Under the pieces are notes generated by a model that searched no databases, was not told the origin of the DNA, and saw nothing but the letters and a program-made list of their open reading frames with translations. The position numbers and the translations under genes were made by a program. Shown here piece by piece: positions 8,903-17,274 of a DNA stretch of 48,061 bases. The stretch's first letter is position 1; every line of letters starts with the position of its first letter. Source of the DNA: an uncultured Erysipelotrichales bacterium (GTDB taxonomy: Bacteria; Bacillota_I; Bacilli_A; Erysipelotrichales; Coprobacillaceae); assembly GCA_910579135.1 (NCBI GenBank), contig CAJTTM010000019.1:1-48061 (forward strand), in the 5' to 3' direction.

Positions 8903-10102
8903 TTAATCAAATAATTCTAATAAATTTGGGAAAGGTTTTAAACTTCGATAAAGTATACCATTCATATGGGCAATCGCAAGTCCATAATTTGTTATTGGGA
9001 CTTGTTTTTGATTTGCATATTGAATACGATAATTCATTTCCTTTTGGTTTAACATACATCCTCCACAATGAATAATAAGTGAATATGGTAATTCTTTTGG
9101 AAATTCAGTTCCCGAAGTAAAAACAAATTGAATATCTTTGCCTGTATATTCCTGAATCCATCGAGGTAATTTCACTGTTCCAATATCTTCACATTGACGA
9201 TGATGTGTACAACCTTCACTAATTAAAACTATATCTCCATCTTGAAGATAATCTAACTGAGTTGCTCCCTTAACGACTTCTTCAATATCTCCTTTATATC
9301 TTGCAAATAGTATAGAGAAGGATGTTAATAAAATATTTTCAGGTACATCCTTTGCAACTTTTTGGAAGGCTTGTGAATCTGTTATAACTAGTTTGGGTTG
9401 TTTTGACAAAGAAGCTAATGTTTGTTTAAGTTCACTATCTTGACATGATACAACAATACCTCCTATATCTAAAATAGCTCTTATTGTTTGTTGTTGTGGA
9501 AGTATTAATCTTCCTTTTGGTGCTGATGAATCAATAGGTATCACTAAAACAACAATATCTCCTGGAGATAATAAATCTGCAATGAGTTCCTTTTGATTTT
9601 TACTTTTTTTTGCGAATTTGGCAATCATTTCTTTTAATTCATTAATGTTTTGATTGTCCTTAGCACTTATATATATTTCATTTTCTTTAGAAATAGGAGA
9701 ATCTATCATGAGATCAGACTTATTATAAGCAATGATATATGGTATCTGACGTTCTTTAAAAAGAGAAATTAACTGCTGATCTATAGTTGTCAATCCACAT
9801 GTCACATCAACAATTAAAACTGCCACATCACTATGACTAAGCGTATCTTTTGCTTTTTCAACACGTAATTCTCCCAACTCCCCTTCATCATCAATACCTG
9901 GTGTATCAGTAATAACAACAGGACCTAGAGGTAAAAGTTCCATAGCTTTTTTGACTGGATCAGTTGTTGTGCCTTTAATAGGTGATACAACTGAAAGATT
10001 TTGGTTTGTAATACAATTGACAACACTTGATTTTCCAGCATTTCTTAATCCGAATATTCCAATATGAATACGCTCTGATGATACAACATCATTTAATCCC
10101 AT
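8903..10102 (-). CDS. hydF: [FeFe]-hydrogenase H-cluster maturation GTPase HydF
   Basis: HydF is the scaffold on which the 2Fe precursor of the hydrogenase H-cluster is completed before transfer to apo-HydA. The 399-residue protein has an N-terminal GTPase domain with a P-loop GLRNAGKS (18-25), a DTPG switch and NKSD. A dimerisation domain follows, and then the C-terminal iron-sulfur cluster domain with the HydF signature CTHHRQC and, further on, HCGGC. It is the last gene of the operon, 17 bases after hydG. All expected catalytic and cluster residues are present. Confidence 0.96.
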   Translation of the reverse strand: MGLNDVVSSERIHIGIFGLRNAGKSSVVNCITNQNLSVVSPIKGTTTDPVKKAMELLPLGPVVITDTPGIDDEGELGELRVEKAKDTLSHSDVAVLIVDVTCGLTTIDQQLISLFKERQIPYIIAYNKSDLMIDSPISKENEIYISAKDNQNINELKEMIAKFAKKSKNQKELIADLLSPGDIVVLVIPIDSSAPKGRLILPQQQTIRAILDIGGIVVSCQDSELKQTLASLSKQPKLVITDSQAFQKVAKDVPENILLTSFSILFARYKGDIEEVVKGATQLDYLQDGDIVLISEGCTHHRQCEDIGTVKLPRWIQEYTGKDIQFVFTSGTEFPKELPYSLIIHCGGCMLNQKEMNYRIQYANQKQVPITNYGLAIAHMNGILYRSLKPFPNLLELFD

Positions 10103-10119
10103 ATATTACCCTCCTCTAT

Positions 10120-11568
10120 TTAAAAACGAAAATCTCTTCGATTAGAATTTTTAATATCTTCTATATTTTGTTTAGCAATACAACGAACTTTATCATTTGG
10201 TATTCTTTGAAGTTCTTTTTCAATCATTTGATAACCAATTTCTTTTGTTTGTTCGCTTGCATAATCCTCAAGATATTCTGTAAGTGTCATAAGAGCATTA
10301 GGATGACAGCAATTAAGAATTTGACCACTTTTACATAATGACATAAATCTATCTCCTGTTCTTCCTTCTCGATAACATGCTGTACAGAATGATGGTATGT
10401 GCCCACTTTCCATCAACCAACGAACAACTTCATCTAATGTACGTTGATCAGAAACATCAAACTGTTCTGTATCATGTGGACGGTCTTCTTCTGTATATCC
10501 TCCTACAGATGTTCGAGAAGCTCCACTGACTTGAGAAACACCAACTTGTAATAGCTTTTGTCTCACTTCTTCAGATTCTCTTGTTGATACAATCATTCCT
10601 GTATAAGGTACTGCTAAACGAATACATGCAGCAATTTTTGTAAAAATTTCATCAGAAATAGAATTATCAAAAGCAGTTGGATCAATATCATCAGCATGTT
10701 TAACACGTGGAACACTAATTGTATGAGGCCCCACTCCATGAACTGCTTCTAAATGTTCAGCATGCATGATTAATCCCGCAAATTCATACTTATACATTTC
10801 AAGTCCAAATAAAACACCTAATCCTACATCATCAATACCACCTTCCATAGCTCTGTCCATTGCTTCTGTATGATAATCATAATCATGTTTTGGTCCAGTT
10901 GGATGTAATTCTAAATAACTTTTCTTATGATAAGTTTCTTGGAATAAAATATACGTTCCAATCCCTGCCTCTTTTAATTTACGATAGTTTTCTACTGTTG
11001 TTGCTGCAATATTAACATTGACTCTACGAATGGCACCATTTTTATGATTGACTCCATAAATTGTTTGAATACATTCCAAAATATATTCAATTGGATTATG
11101 AACAGGATCTTCTCCAGCTTCTATCGCAAGACGTTTATGTCCCATATCTTGCAAAGCAATAACTTCTTGACGAACCTCTTCTTGTGTTAATTTTTTGCGT
11201 CCAATATGTTTATTTTTTAAATGATATGGACAATACAAACAACCATTAACACAATAATTGGATAAATATAATGGCGCAAACAACACAATACGATTACCAT
11301 AAAATGCTAGTTTAATTTCTTCTGCAATCTTGTACATTTGCTCTATTTTTTCTGGAATCTCACATGCTAATAAAACAGACGCTTCTCGATGTGTTAATCC
11401 TTGACACTTTGCTCCTGTTTTTGTTTGAACAGGACGTGCTTTCTCTAATATTGTATCAATTAACTCAACATTATTTTTATTTTTCTCTGCATATTTTAAT
11501 GTTTCAAGTATTTCTTGATCATTAATAAATTCTTCTGCTTTTAATGATTTTGGATTATAAATAGCCAT
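10120..11568 (-). CDS. hydG: [FeFe]-hydrogenase maturation radical SAM tyrosine lyase HydG
   Basis: HydG cleaves tyrosine to give the CO and cyanide ligands of the H-cluster diiron site. The 482-residue protein has the radical SAM motif C106-X3-C110-X2-C113 (CVNGCLYC). At the C-terminus is the HydG-specific second cluster pattern C-X2-C-X22-C (CTAC...CC), which distinguishes it from ThiH. It starts 15 bases after hydE and belongs to the same operon, behind the leader at 12.9 kb. Confidence 0.96.
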   Translation of the reverse strand: MAIYNPKSLKAEEFINDQEILETLKYAEKNKNNVELIDTILEKARPVQTKTGAKCQGLTHREASVLLACEIPEKIEQMYKIAEEIKLAFYGNRIVLFAPLYLSNYCVNGCLYCPYHLKNKHIGRKKLTQEEVRQEVIALQDMGHKRLAIEAGEDPVHNPIEYILECIQTIYGVNHKNGAIRRVNVNIAATTVENYRKLKEAGIGTYILFQETYHKKSYLELHPTGPKHDYDYHTEAMDRAMEGGIDDVGLGVLFGLEMYKYEFAGLIMHAEHLEAVHGVGPHTISVPRVKHADDIDPTAFDNSISDEIFTKIAACIRLAVPYTGMIVSTRESEEVRQKLLQVGVSQVSGASRTSVGGYTEEDRPHDTEQFDVSDQRTLDEVVRWLMESGHIPSFCTACYREGRTGDRFMSLCKSGQILNCCHPNALMTLTEYLEDYASEQTKEIGYQMIEKELQRIPNDKVRCIAKQNIEDIKNSNRRDFRF

Positions 11569-11583
11569 TTTTTTCTTCCTTTC

Positions 11584-12633
11584 TTATTCTTTAAAATCAC
11601 CACGTTCTGTGACAATTTCATAACCAATTTCTTTCATTATTAATGTTAATCTATTTTTGTTTTGAGCAGATTCTTCTCCTGTATATTTTTTATGATTATA
11701 TAATTCATATTTTTTTCGAACTGATAATGGTGACAAGTTTGGCATAATCACATTAGCTCCTGATTGTATTCCTTTTTCAGTTCCTCGTTTATCTATCGTT
11801 CCTAGGGCCGTTGTTGATGGTAATAAAATAGGTGGATAAATAAGGCGTATTAATGATAATAAATAACAAGTCAAATCTACATTTCCTGCTTTCATATCTT
11901 TAAAAGGTGTCGCAACGTGTGGAATAAAGGGTCCTATTCCACACATCTGGGGATGAAATTCTTCAATGAACTTTAAATCTTTGGAAAGCATATTTTCATC
12001 TTGATATGGGGAACCAACCATAAATCCACAACCTGTTTGATACCCAATTTCTTTAAGGGTATATAAACACTTCATTCTATTTTCATAAGACATATGAGAA
12101 GGATGTAGTTTTTGATAATGTTGCTGGTCTGCTGTTTCATGACGCAACAAATAACGATTTGCTCCTGCTTGAAAAAGACGAATATAACTTTCTTTGCTTC
12201 TTTCCCCTAAGGATAATGTGATTGCACAATCAGGATATTTTAACTTTATTGTTTTTAACAGATGGCAAAGAACATCATCACTAAAATAAGTATCTTCTCC
12301 ACCCTGTAAAACAAACGTACGAAATCCTAACTGATAACCTTCTTCACAACATTCGAGTATTTCCTCTTGAGATAATCTATATCGCTGACATGTTTTATTG
12401 CTACAACGAATACCACAATATAAGCAATCATTTTTACAAATATTACTTATTTCAATCAATCCTCTTATATAAACTTTATTGCCAAAAATTTGTTGTCTTA
12501 CAGTCATAGCTTTTTGCTTTGCATATTGGACTACTTCAAGATTACGATTTTTAATCAAATACTCATATTCTTCTAAAGATAACGAATGATAACTTGCTAA
12601 TTGATCTATCAATTCCAATAACTTATTATTCAT
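11584..12633 (-). CDS. hydE: [FeFe]-hydrogenase maturation radical SAM enzyme HydE
   Basis: HydE is the radical SAM enzyme that acts on the cysteine-iron product of HydG on the route to the dithiomethylamine-bridged diiron cluster. The 349-residue protein carries C66-X3-C70-X2-C73 (CKNDCLYC) and the TIM-barrel features of the BioB-like group, including LQGGEDTYF. Its start overlaps the stop of the TM1266-like gene by 8 bases, so translation is probably coupled. No hydrogenase structural gene is in the window. Confidence 0.94.
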   Translation of the reverse strand: MNNKLLELIDQLASYHSLSLEEYEYLIKNRNLEVVQYAKQKAMTVRQQIFGNKVYIRGLIEISNICKNDCLYCGIRCSNKTCQRYRLSQEEILECCEEGYQLGFRTFVLQGGEDTYFSDDVLCHLLKTIKLKYPDCAITLSLGERSKESYIRLFQAGANRYLLRHETADQQHYQKLHPSHMSYENRMKCLYTLKEIGYQTGCGFMVGSPYQDENMLSKDLKFIEEFHPQMCGIGPFIPHVATPFKDMKAGNVDLTCYLLSLIRLIYPPILLPSTTALGTIDKRGTEKGIQSGANVIMPNLSPLSVRKKYELYNHKKYTGEESAQNKNRLTLIMKEIGYEIVTERGDFKE

Positions 12634-12883
12634 GATAAATTTTATTTGAATAGGCTGTTTTTACACCTATTCCAGGTAATTTACCTATTTTTCCTGTAAG
12701 CGAAGATATTGTATTTTGTGGTGCATCAATCGCAATACTTATAATATGAATTCCTTTATCTCTATATGGAATACCCATTCTTCCCACAATATATTGTCCA
12801 TATTCATGTAATAGTGTATTGAGTTGATTGACCGATTCTGTATCCTCGACTATAATTCCCATAACTGCTACTCTTGTTTCCAT
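12626..12883 (-). CDS. TM1266-family iron-only hydrogenase system regulator
   Basis: This 85-residue protein matches the TM1266 family of small ACT/ferredoxin-like putative regulators (VAVMGIIVED at the start, GRMGIPYRDKGIHIISIAID in the middle). These are regularly encoded with HydE/F/G. It is the first gene of the maturation operon, preceded by AAAGGAGG and by a leader RNA with a terminator. Regulation by the protein is predicted for the family; it has no recognisable DNA-binding domain. Confidence 0.85.
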   Translation of the reverse strand: METRVAVMGIIVEDTESVNQLNTLLHEYGQYIVGRMGIPYRDKGIHIISIAIDAPQNTISSLTGKIGKLPGIGVKTAYSNKIYHE

Positions 12884-12894
12884 AAATTTCCTCC

Positions 12895-12998
12895 TTTATA
12901 TATAAAAACCGTACCTATAAAAAGGTACGGCAAAAACAACATGATTCTGTGTATGCGGTACCTTTCAGTCAGATAATTTCATCTTTGTGTCAGGTTCT
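12895..12998 (-). promoter_or_regulatory. attenuator-type leader (candidate riboswitch) of the hyd maturation operon
   Basis: The minus-strand leader, with a predicted start near 12998, ends in a strong terminator. Its arms CCGTACC and GGTACGG (12909-12930) are followed by a T-run, placed just before the AAAGGAGG of the first gene. Upstream, AAAGGTAC (12958-12965) is complementary to GTACCTTT in the first terminator arm (12921-12928) and so could form an antiterminator. Before that, AGAT and AUCU form a hairpin inside ACCU...AGGU. The mutually exclusive pairing is visible directly, but the aptamer does not match any riboswitch class I know. Confidence 0.6.
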
Positions 12999-13004
12999 TA
13001 TTTA

Positions 13005-13033
13005 AATATACACCTTTTTCTTTTTTTATTCAA
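13005..13033 (-). promoter_or_regulatory. promoter of the hyd maturation operon
   Basis: TTGAAT (13028-13033) and TATATT (13005-13010) are spaced by 17 bp on the minus strand, directly upstream of the attenuator leader. Confidence 0.6.
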
Positions 13034-13062
13034 TAAAACGCTTTCATTTTTTTGTGTTTTAT

Positions 13063-13908
13063 TTATTCAACATATCTATCAAAAGAAAATCCTCTTCCAC
13101 TTACTTCATTTATCTGATTAACAGTAATAAAAGCATGTGAATCTATTTTTAAAGCTGCTTGTTTGACGGTATTCATTTTTCTATTTGACATAACTGCCAT
13201 AACTGCATTTTGACTTTCTTCATTCATACCAGTTTCTATTTTTATCATTGTCACTCCATTGTCTAAATGATGTAATAATTCATATTTAATTTCATTATAT
13301 CGAGGAGAAATGATAAGCATTTGTATTTTAGAAGATCCAAATGTTAAAACTTTATTAATAACAAAAGATGTTACAAAAACAATCGCAATTCCATATAAAA
13401 TTTCAGTTGTTTTAGAAAAGGACATTTGTGTTATTAAAATGATAGTATCACTTATATTCATTGTAGTTCCTACTGATATTCCTTTTTTCTTATTTAAAAT
13501 AATAGAAGGAATATCCATTCCACCAGTTGAAGCCCCTGCTTTTATGACTAAACCAATACCAACACCAATGATAACTCCAGCATAAATACCTGCTAGAAAT
13601 AAGTCATCACAAAAATGTGTCATATCAATCAGTTGAAATAATTCTAAACAAAGTGGATAAATAAAAGTTGAAATAATGGTTGTTAATGCAAAGGATTTTC
13701 CTAATATCATATATCCAAATATAAACATTATGACATTAATAAACATAACTGTATATGATAATGGTATATTAAAATAGTAATTAATAAAAGAAGCAATTCC
13801 TGTAGAACCACCGATAATAATATGATGAGGTATCATAAAAGCACTAACTCCAAATGCAAGTATTATGTTTCCTAATATAATTAAAATAATTGTTTTGATT
13901 TTTTTCAT
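13063..13908 (-). CDS. YitT family membrane protein (DUF2179)
   Basis: The 281-residue protein has about five N-terminal membrane helices. A cytoplasmic DUF2179 domain follows (about 225-281), with the usual ending NQINEVSGRGFSFDRY. The conserved GG-T-G and GASTGGMDI segments of the YitT/YvjA group are present. Substrate is unknown for the family. Its start overlaps the end of the upstream SGNH hydrolase gene by four bases (ATGA), so the two are co-translated. Confidence 0.88.
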   Translation of the reverse strand: MKKIKTIILIILGNIILAFGVSAFMIPHHIIIGGSTGIASFINYYFNIPLSYTVMFINVIMFIFGYMILGKSFALTTIISTFIYPLCLELFQLIDMTHFCDDLFLAGIYAGVIIGVGIGLVIKAGASTGGMDIPSIILNKKKGISVGTTMNISDTIILITQMSFSKTTEILYGIAIVFVTSFVINKVLTFGSSKIQMLIISPRYNEIKYELLHHLDNGVTMIKIETGMNEESQNAVMAVMSNRKMNTVKQAALKIDSHAFITVNQINEVSGRGFSFDRYVE

Positions 13909-14558
13909 AAAATACTTTCCTTAATTTTATTTGATAATAAAATATATCCCTGTTCATTAATATGTAATCCATCTATGTAGATATTTTCAATAGGTTCACC
14001 TTTTTTGTTACATAAAGTAGGATAGACATTAATCATTGAAACATAATCATATCTAATAACGTTCTTGATTTCCTTATAAACAATCTTAAGCATATCATTA
14101 CTACGAATACCTTTTTTTAACATTTTGTAACCATGATATTTTTCTAAACATGGTATCATACTACAAACAAATATTCGACATTCAGGTAAATTATTATGAA
14201 TAATCTCACACATTTCTTTAATATTTAAAGCAATATCCCTTGGGCTTGATTGCGTTGTATCTCCTAAATCATTTGTTCCTACCATAATCACAACTTGTTT
14301 AGGACGATATTTAATAACTCCTTCATCAATAAAATGTAATAACATATCACTTGTTATTCCACAGATACCACAATTATATTTATTATCTAATTCTGGATAA
14401 AATTGGTCTAAATCACACATTTCAGTTAAAGAATCACCAAAAAATACTGTTCCTCCTTCTTTCGCATAAAGTTGATTTCTCATAATCTCAACCATTCTAT
14501 TTAAAACCATTCCTCTTAATTGATAAATATTTGTATCATATTTCATTTGTTCTTTCAT
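13905..14558 (-). CDS. SGNH/GDSL hydrolase
   Basis: This is a GDSL-type esterase/lipase fold protein. Block I is FFGDSLTEM (catalytic Ser), block III is GTNDLGD, and block V is DGLHINEQGY with the Asp-His pair, so the triad is complete. No signal peptide is evident, so it should act in the cytoplasm. The frame is open to 14576, but the ATG at 14558 (MKEQMKYD) is preceded by GTGGTGAT at good spacing, giving 217 residues. It forms a two-gene operon with the YitT gene. The substrate could be an acyl ester, phospholipid or acetylated sugar. Confidence 0.85.
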   Translation of the reverse strand: MKEQMKYDTNIYQLRGMVLNRMVEIMRNQLYAKEGGTVFFGDSLTEMCDLDQFYPELDNKYNCGICGITSDMLLHFIDEGVIKYRPKQVVIMVGTNDLGDTTQSSPRDIALNIKEMCEIIHNNLPECRIFVCSMIPCLEKYHGYKMLKKGIRSNDMLKIVYKEIKNVIRYDYVSMINVYPTLCNKKGEPIENIYIDGLHINEQGYILLSNKIKESIL

Positions 14559-14760
14559 TTTTATCACCACAATCATTATAAACCATTATAAAAAAGAAGG
14601 AAAGTATATCTCTTTTAAATAAAATATTATTCTCATTTTGGACTAACAGTCCATTGATTTTTTATATCTTTTGTTTAATAATAGTTTTATAGTCATTCAC
14701 CTCAAAATATATATATGATTTTTATTGTTTTATCCTAACTATAAAAAGGAGGTGAGTTTA

Positions 14761-14802
14761 ATGTTACCCTATTCTATCTTATACTCATGTTTCTTTCTAT
14801 GA
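14761..14802 (+). CDS. 13-codon leader ORF overlapping the Rpn-family gene
   Basis: A perfect AAGGAGGTGA ribosome binding site (14747-14756) is followed at good spacing by an ATG opening a 13-residue hydrophobic peptide (MLPYSILYSCFFL). Its TGA (14800-14802) overlaps the ATG at 14799 of the nuclease-like gene as ATGA. The larger gene has no ribosome binding site of its own, so it probably depends on re-initiation after this leader. An old frameshift near the N-terminus is the alternative. Confidence 0.5.
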   Translation: MLPYSILYSCFFL

Positions 14803-15659
14803 AACTTAAATCTCATGTTCTCCCTGATGCTTCTTTTAAAGATTTATTAAGAATTGATAATATCTTTGCAGATATTATCAATGTCACTCTCTTTTGTGGT
14901 CATCAAGTTATCAATCCTAACTGTCTTTCCTACTTCGATACAGAGTTATCTCAAAATATCCAATACAATGATGATGTTCTATCTGTAATAAGAAGAAGTG
15001 ATCTTATGAAAAGATATTCTTCTTCTCATATGAATATTCTATTTGGTATTGAAATACAAAGTGTTCCAGATAAAAATATGCCTATAAGGATTGCAGGATA
15101 TACCTATCTAAGTTATGTTATTCTGGATAAAAATAAAGAGAAGAAGATACCAGTGATCATGATTGTCTTATATGTAGGAGAAAGGAAATGGAAAGAAGGA
15201 AGAAGATTAAGTGAAAGTCTAGAAGTTCCAAAAAGTTTAGAAGATGTCTTTAATGACTTTCAGGCACCCATCTATGATATAAGGGAGATAGAGAGTGAAA
15301 GATGTCAGAGTGAAGAGTTAAGAGATTTAGTTGATTTATTACAGAAGATATATGAGAGAGATTTTCATTTTGAAGAAAGAGAATACAACAAACAAGCATG
15401 TATTGTGGCATTTTCAATAACTGGAGATAAGGAATTATTAGAAATAGCAAACAGGAAAGAAGGGAAAATCAAGATGTGTGAAGCGATAAGAGAATTAAGA
15501 TATGAAGCCATGATGAAAGGTGAAATTAAAGGAAGAGAAGAAGGAGAAGCAAAGAAACAAATTGAAATTGCAATAGAGATGAAAAAGGATGAAAGATTTA
15601 GCAATGAGGATATACAAAAATTTACAGGTTTATCTATTGAACAATTGGCATTGCTTTAA
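14799..15659 (+). CDS. Rpn-family recombination-promoting nuclease/putative transposase
   Basis: The protein (286 residues from the ATG at 14799; the frame is open to an ATG at 14787) matches the PD-(D/E)XK nuclease-type family often annotated as Rpn or putative transposase. Features are SFKDLLRIDNIFADIINVTL at the N-terminus and FGIEIQSVPDKNMPIRIAGY, which supplies the E-x-Q core of the nuclease fold. A charged tail KGEIKGREEGE precedes a short helical C-terminus. Such genes occur in many copies in gut Bacillota, and their DNA-cleaving role was shown for E. coli Rpn proteins. Start choice follows the ATGA overlap with the leader ORF. Confidence 0.75.
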   Translation: MKLKSHVLPDASFKDLLRIDNIFADIINVTLFCGHQVINPNCLSYFDTELSQNIQYNDDVLSVIRRSDLMKRYSSSHMNILFGIEIQSVPDKNMPIRIAGYTYLSYVILDKNKEKKIPVIMIVLYVGERKWKEGRRLSESLEVPKSLEDVFNDFQAPIYDIREIESERCQSEELRDLVDLLQKIYERDFHFEEREYNKQACIVAFSITGDKELLEIANRKEGKIKMCEAIRELRYEAMMKGEIKGREEGEAKKQIEIAIEMKKDERFSNEDIQKFTGLSIEQLALL

Positions 15660-15662
15660 AGT

Positions 15663-15699
15663 AAAAGGGATAATGTGATTTTGATCCATTACCCCTTTT
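15663..15699. terminator. bidirectional terminator
   Basis: AAAAGGG-TAATG and CATTA-CCCTTTT pair around an 11-base loop, with T-runs for both the Rpn gene and the convergent CmpB-like gene. Confidence 0.7.
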
Positions 15700-15702
15700 A
15701 AA

Positions 15703-16287
15703 TTATCTTAATGAAATAATCCTTAAGATAGTCTTTTTACAATATTTATATATCTTTAAATCACTATAATGCTTATGAGAATGTTTAAAAAATGTAATAA
15801 TGCCATCAATACAAATTAGTGGCAAGAAAAATATAATTATATATATTGAATTAAATACTATTGCATGATTTGTGATTAAGACAACTAAAGGATGAAGTAT
15901 CTTTATTAAAAACAAAGAAAAGAAACCAAAAGTAACAGCACCTAATAAACAAATACGCCCTTGCAAATTTAATATTTTATCTGAATAATCCCACCATCTA
16001 CGATGAAAAATAGTTTCTAATATGTAAGATGTACTATATTCAATGACACAGCTAATCAACATTCCTAAGAAAAAGACTAAGACAGGCTCTTTGATTTTTC
16101 CTAATAATATAATATCAACAATAGCTGCACATCCATATATAGGGCAATATGGTCCATAGAAGAATCCTCTATTAACAATTGTCTTTTGATCTATAGAACA
16201 GTATATACTTTCATAAATCCAACCTAAAACACTATAAATTAAATGATAAATTAAATAAGTTAATAAAATTTTCATTACACTATTCAC
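15703..16287 (-). CDS. CmpB-like putative ABC transporter permease (PF06541 type)
   Basis: This 194-residue integral membrane protein has about five helices. It carries the family pattern HLIYSVLGWIYESIYCSI at the N-terminus and RGFFYGPYCPIYG, followed by RRWWDYSD. The family is annotated as a putative ABC permease, but no ATPase is encoded here and its transport role is unproven. Its start overlaps the HD-domain gene stop by four bases (ATGA), so the two proteins are made together. Confidence 0.8.
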   Translation of the reverse strand: MNSVMKILLTYLIYHLIYSVLGWIYESIYCSIDQKTIVNRGFFYGPYCPIYGCAAIVDIILLGKIKEPVLVFFLGMLISCVIEYSTSYILETIFHRRWWDYSDKILNLQGRICLLGAVTFGFFSLFLIKILHPLVVLITNHAIVFNSIYIIIFFLPLICIDGIITFFKHSHKHYSDLKIYKYCKKTILRIISLR

Positions 16288-16817
16288 CTACTTTTTCTAA
16301 ATAATATTGTTTCAATAGTTGCAGAAATCTTATCTGCAAGACATACAATCATACTTTCTTTATACATTGGTGGTTTTATGTTTAACGGAAACATATGTTT
16401 TAAAATAATATCAGATTCAACCTTATTGATATGAAAATCTCTATTTGCATTATCTAAAGCAGTTTTAGGATGTGTAAATCCATGTAATGGATGTCCATTA
16501 TTTGTATGCCAATCATATAGAAAATAATCATGAAGCAAAGCTCCTCTAACTAATGATTTTTTATCAACATTTAAATGTAATTTCTTTACAAGCCATAAAC
16601 TCATATACGCTACACTTAAACTATGTTCTAAAACACTAATATTTCCATGTTGTATAAAGTCTAAAGATTTTTTAAAGTTTGTTGAACACATAATATTCAC
16701 ACCATATAAACAAATATGATTGATTATATCCATATCTAACTTATGTTGAACTCCACAATTCCCTTCATTAGAAATAACATCATATAATATTCTTATATCA
16801 AGTATTCTATTTTCCAT
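16284..16817 (-). CDS. HD-domain phosphohydrolase-like protein
   Basis: The protein has a compact HD domain: HGNISVLEHSLSVAY supplies the first histidines, GALLHDYFLYDW the His-Asp pair, and the DKISATIET segment a later Asp. All metal-ligand positions appear present, so a metal-dependent phosphohydrolase acting on nucleotides or phosphate esters is likely. The frame is open from a GTG at 16826, but the ATG at 16817 sits behind AAGAGGTGG and is the better start (177 residues). It is first in an operon with the CmpB-like membrane protein. Confidence 0.8.
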   Translation of the reverse strand: MENRILDIRILYDVISNEGNCGVQHKLDMDIINHICLYGVNIMCSTNFKKSLDFIQHGNISVLEHSLSVAYMSLWLVKKLHLNVDKKSLVRGALLHDYFLYDWHTNNGHPLHGFTHPKTALDNANRDFHINKVESDIILKHMFPLNIKPPMYKESMIVCLADKISATIETILFRKSR

Positions 16818-16838
16818 AATAACCACCTCTTTATAATG

Positions 16839-16876
16839 TACTCATGTATTATAATATGAGTATAGCATATTTTCAA
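16839..16876 (-). promoter_or_regulatory. promoter with overlapping inverted repeat upstream of the HD-domain gene
   Basis: TTGAAA (16871-16876) and TATAAT (16848-16853) are separated by 17 bp, a near-consensus promoter on the minus strand. The inverted repeat TACTCAT...ATGAGTA (16839-16862) surrounds the -10 and is a candidate operator. Confidence 0.7.
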
Positions 16877-16934
16877 TAAACTTAACCTTACATTATTGTT
16901 ACATTAAAATTACATTTTTCTAAATTTTAGTTTT

Positions 16935-16955
16935 TAAAAAAAGCTCACAAGAGCT
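16935..16955 (-). terminator. terminator of the HAD-azlC-azlD operon
   Basis: AGCTC-TTGT-GAGCT is followed by seven T on the minus strand, right after the azlD stop. Confidence 0.75.
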
Positions 16956-16956
16956 A

Positions 16957-17274
16957 TTAAATAAATATTATTTGAACACAAAGCATATAGATAATTGTTC
17001 CACCAGCAATTGATAATAAAGTATTTCTTTTATAGACATGTAAAATAATGACTGTTAAAACTGCTATTATTTCACTTATACCATGAAATCTTCCTAATAA
17101 ATCAATATCCTTTAAACAATAAACAACAAGCATTGCCATAATGGAATAAGGTAACACTTTTCCTAAATATTCAATTAATGGACTTTCTTGATTAGAAAAT
17201 GCTATAAAAGGTAATAGTCTTGTCAAAAAAGTCACACATGCAATAACAATGATTAGCAATATATTATGATTCAT
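16957..17274 (-). CDS. azlD: branched-chain amino acid exporter subunit AzlD
   Basis: AzlD is the small membrane partner of AzlC in the LIV-E type exporter of branched-chain amino acids and analogues. The chosen start at 17274 (MNHNILLII, 105 residues) is preceded by AAAGGAGAAATCTC. The longer open frame to 17313 would read far into azlC and has no ribosome binding site. Four hydrophobic helices and the TRLLPFIAF motif fit the family. It overlaps the azlC stop by 11 bases. Confidence 0.88.
   Translation of the reverse strand: MNHNILLIIVIACVTFLTRLLPFIAFSNQESPLIEYLGKVLPYSIMAMLVVYCLKDIDLLGRFHGISEIIAVLTVIILHVYKRNTLLSIAGGTIIYMLCVQIIFI

Noticed and set aside
8903..12883. HydG as the thiamine enzyme ThiH and HydE as BioB
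   Set aside because: The C-terminal C-X2-C-X22-C of HydG, the adjacent HydF and the TM1266-like gene identify the hydrogenase maturation system.
12895..12998. hyd leader as a second T-box
   Set aside because: It has a similar terminator loop but lacks the GGTGG antiterminator bulge and Stem I motifs.
12895..13014. Pairing of GGTGTAT with ATACAC as stem P1 of the hyd leader
   Set aside because: The upstream arm overlaps the predicted -10 element, so it would not be transcribed if that promoter is right; it is left open only if the start site lies further upstream.
14639..14652. GGACT-AAC-AGTCC palindrome in the gap between the SGNH hydrolase and Rpn genes
   Set aside because: The stem is only five base pairs, has no T-run and no clear relation to a promoter, so it may be chance; the rest of this gap shows only AT-rich sequence.
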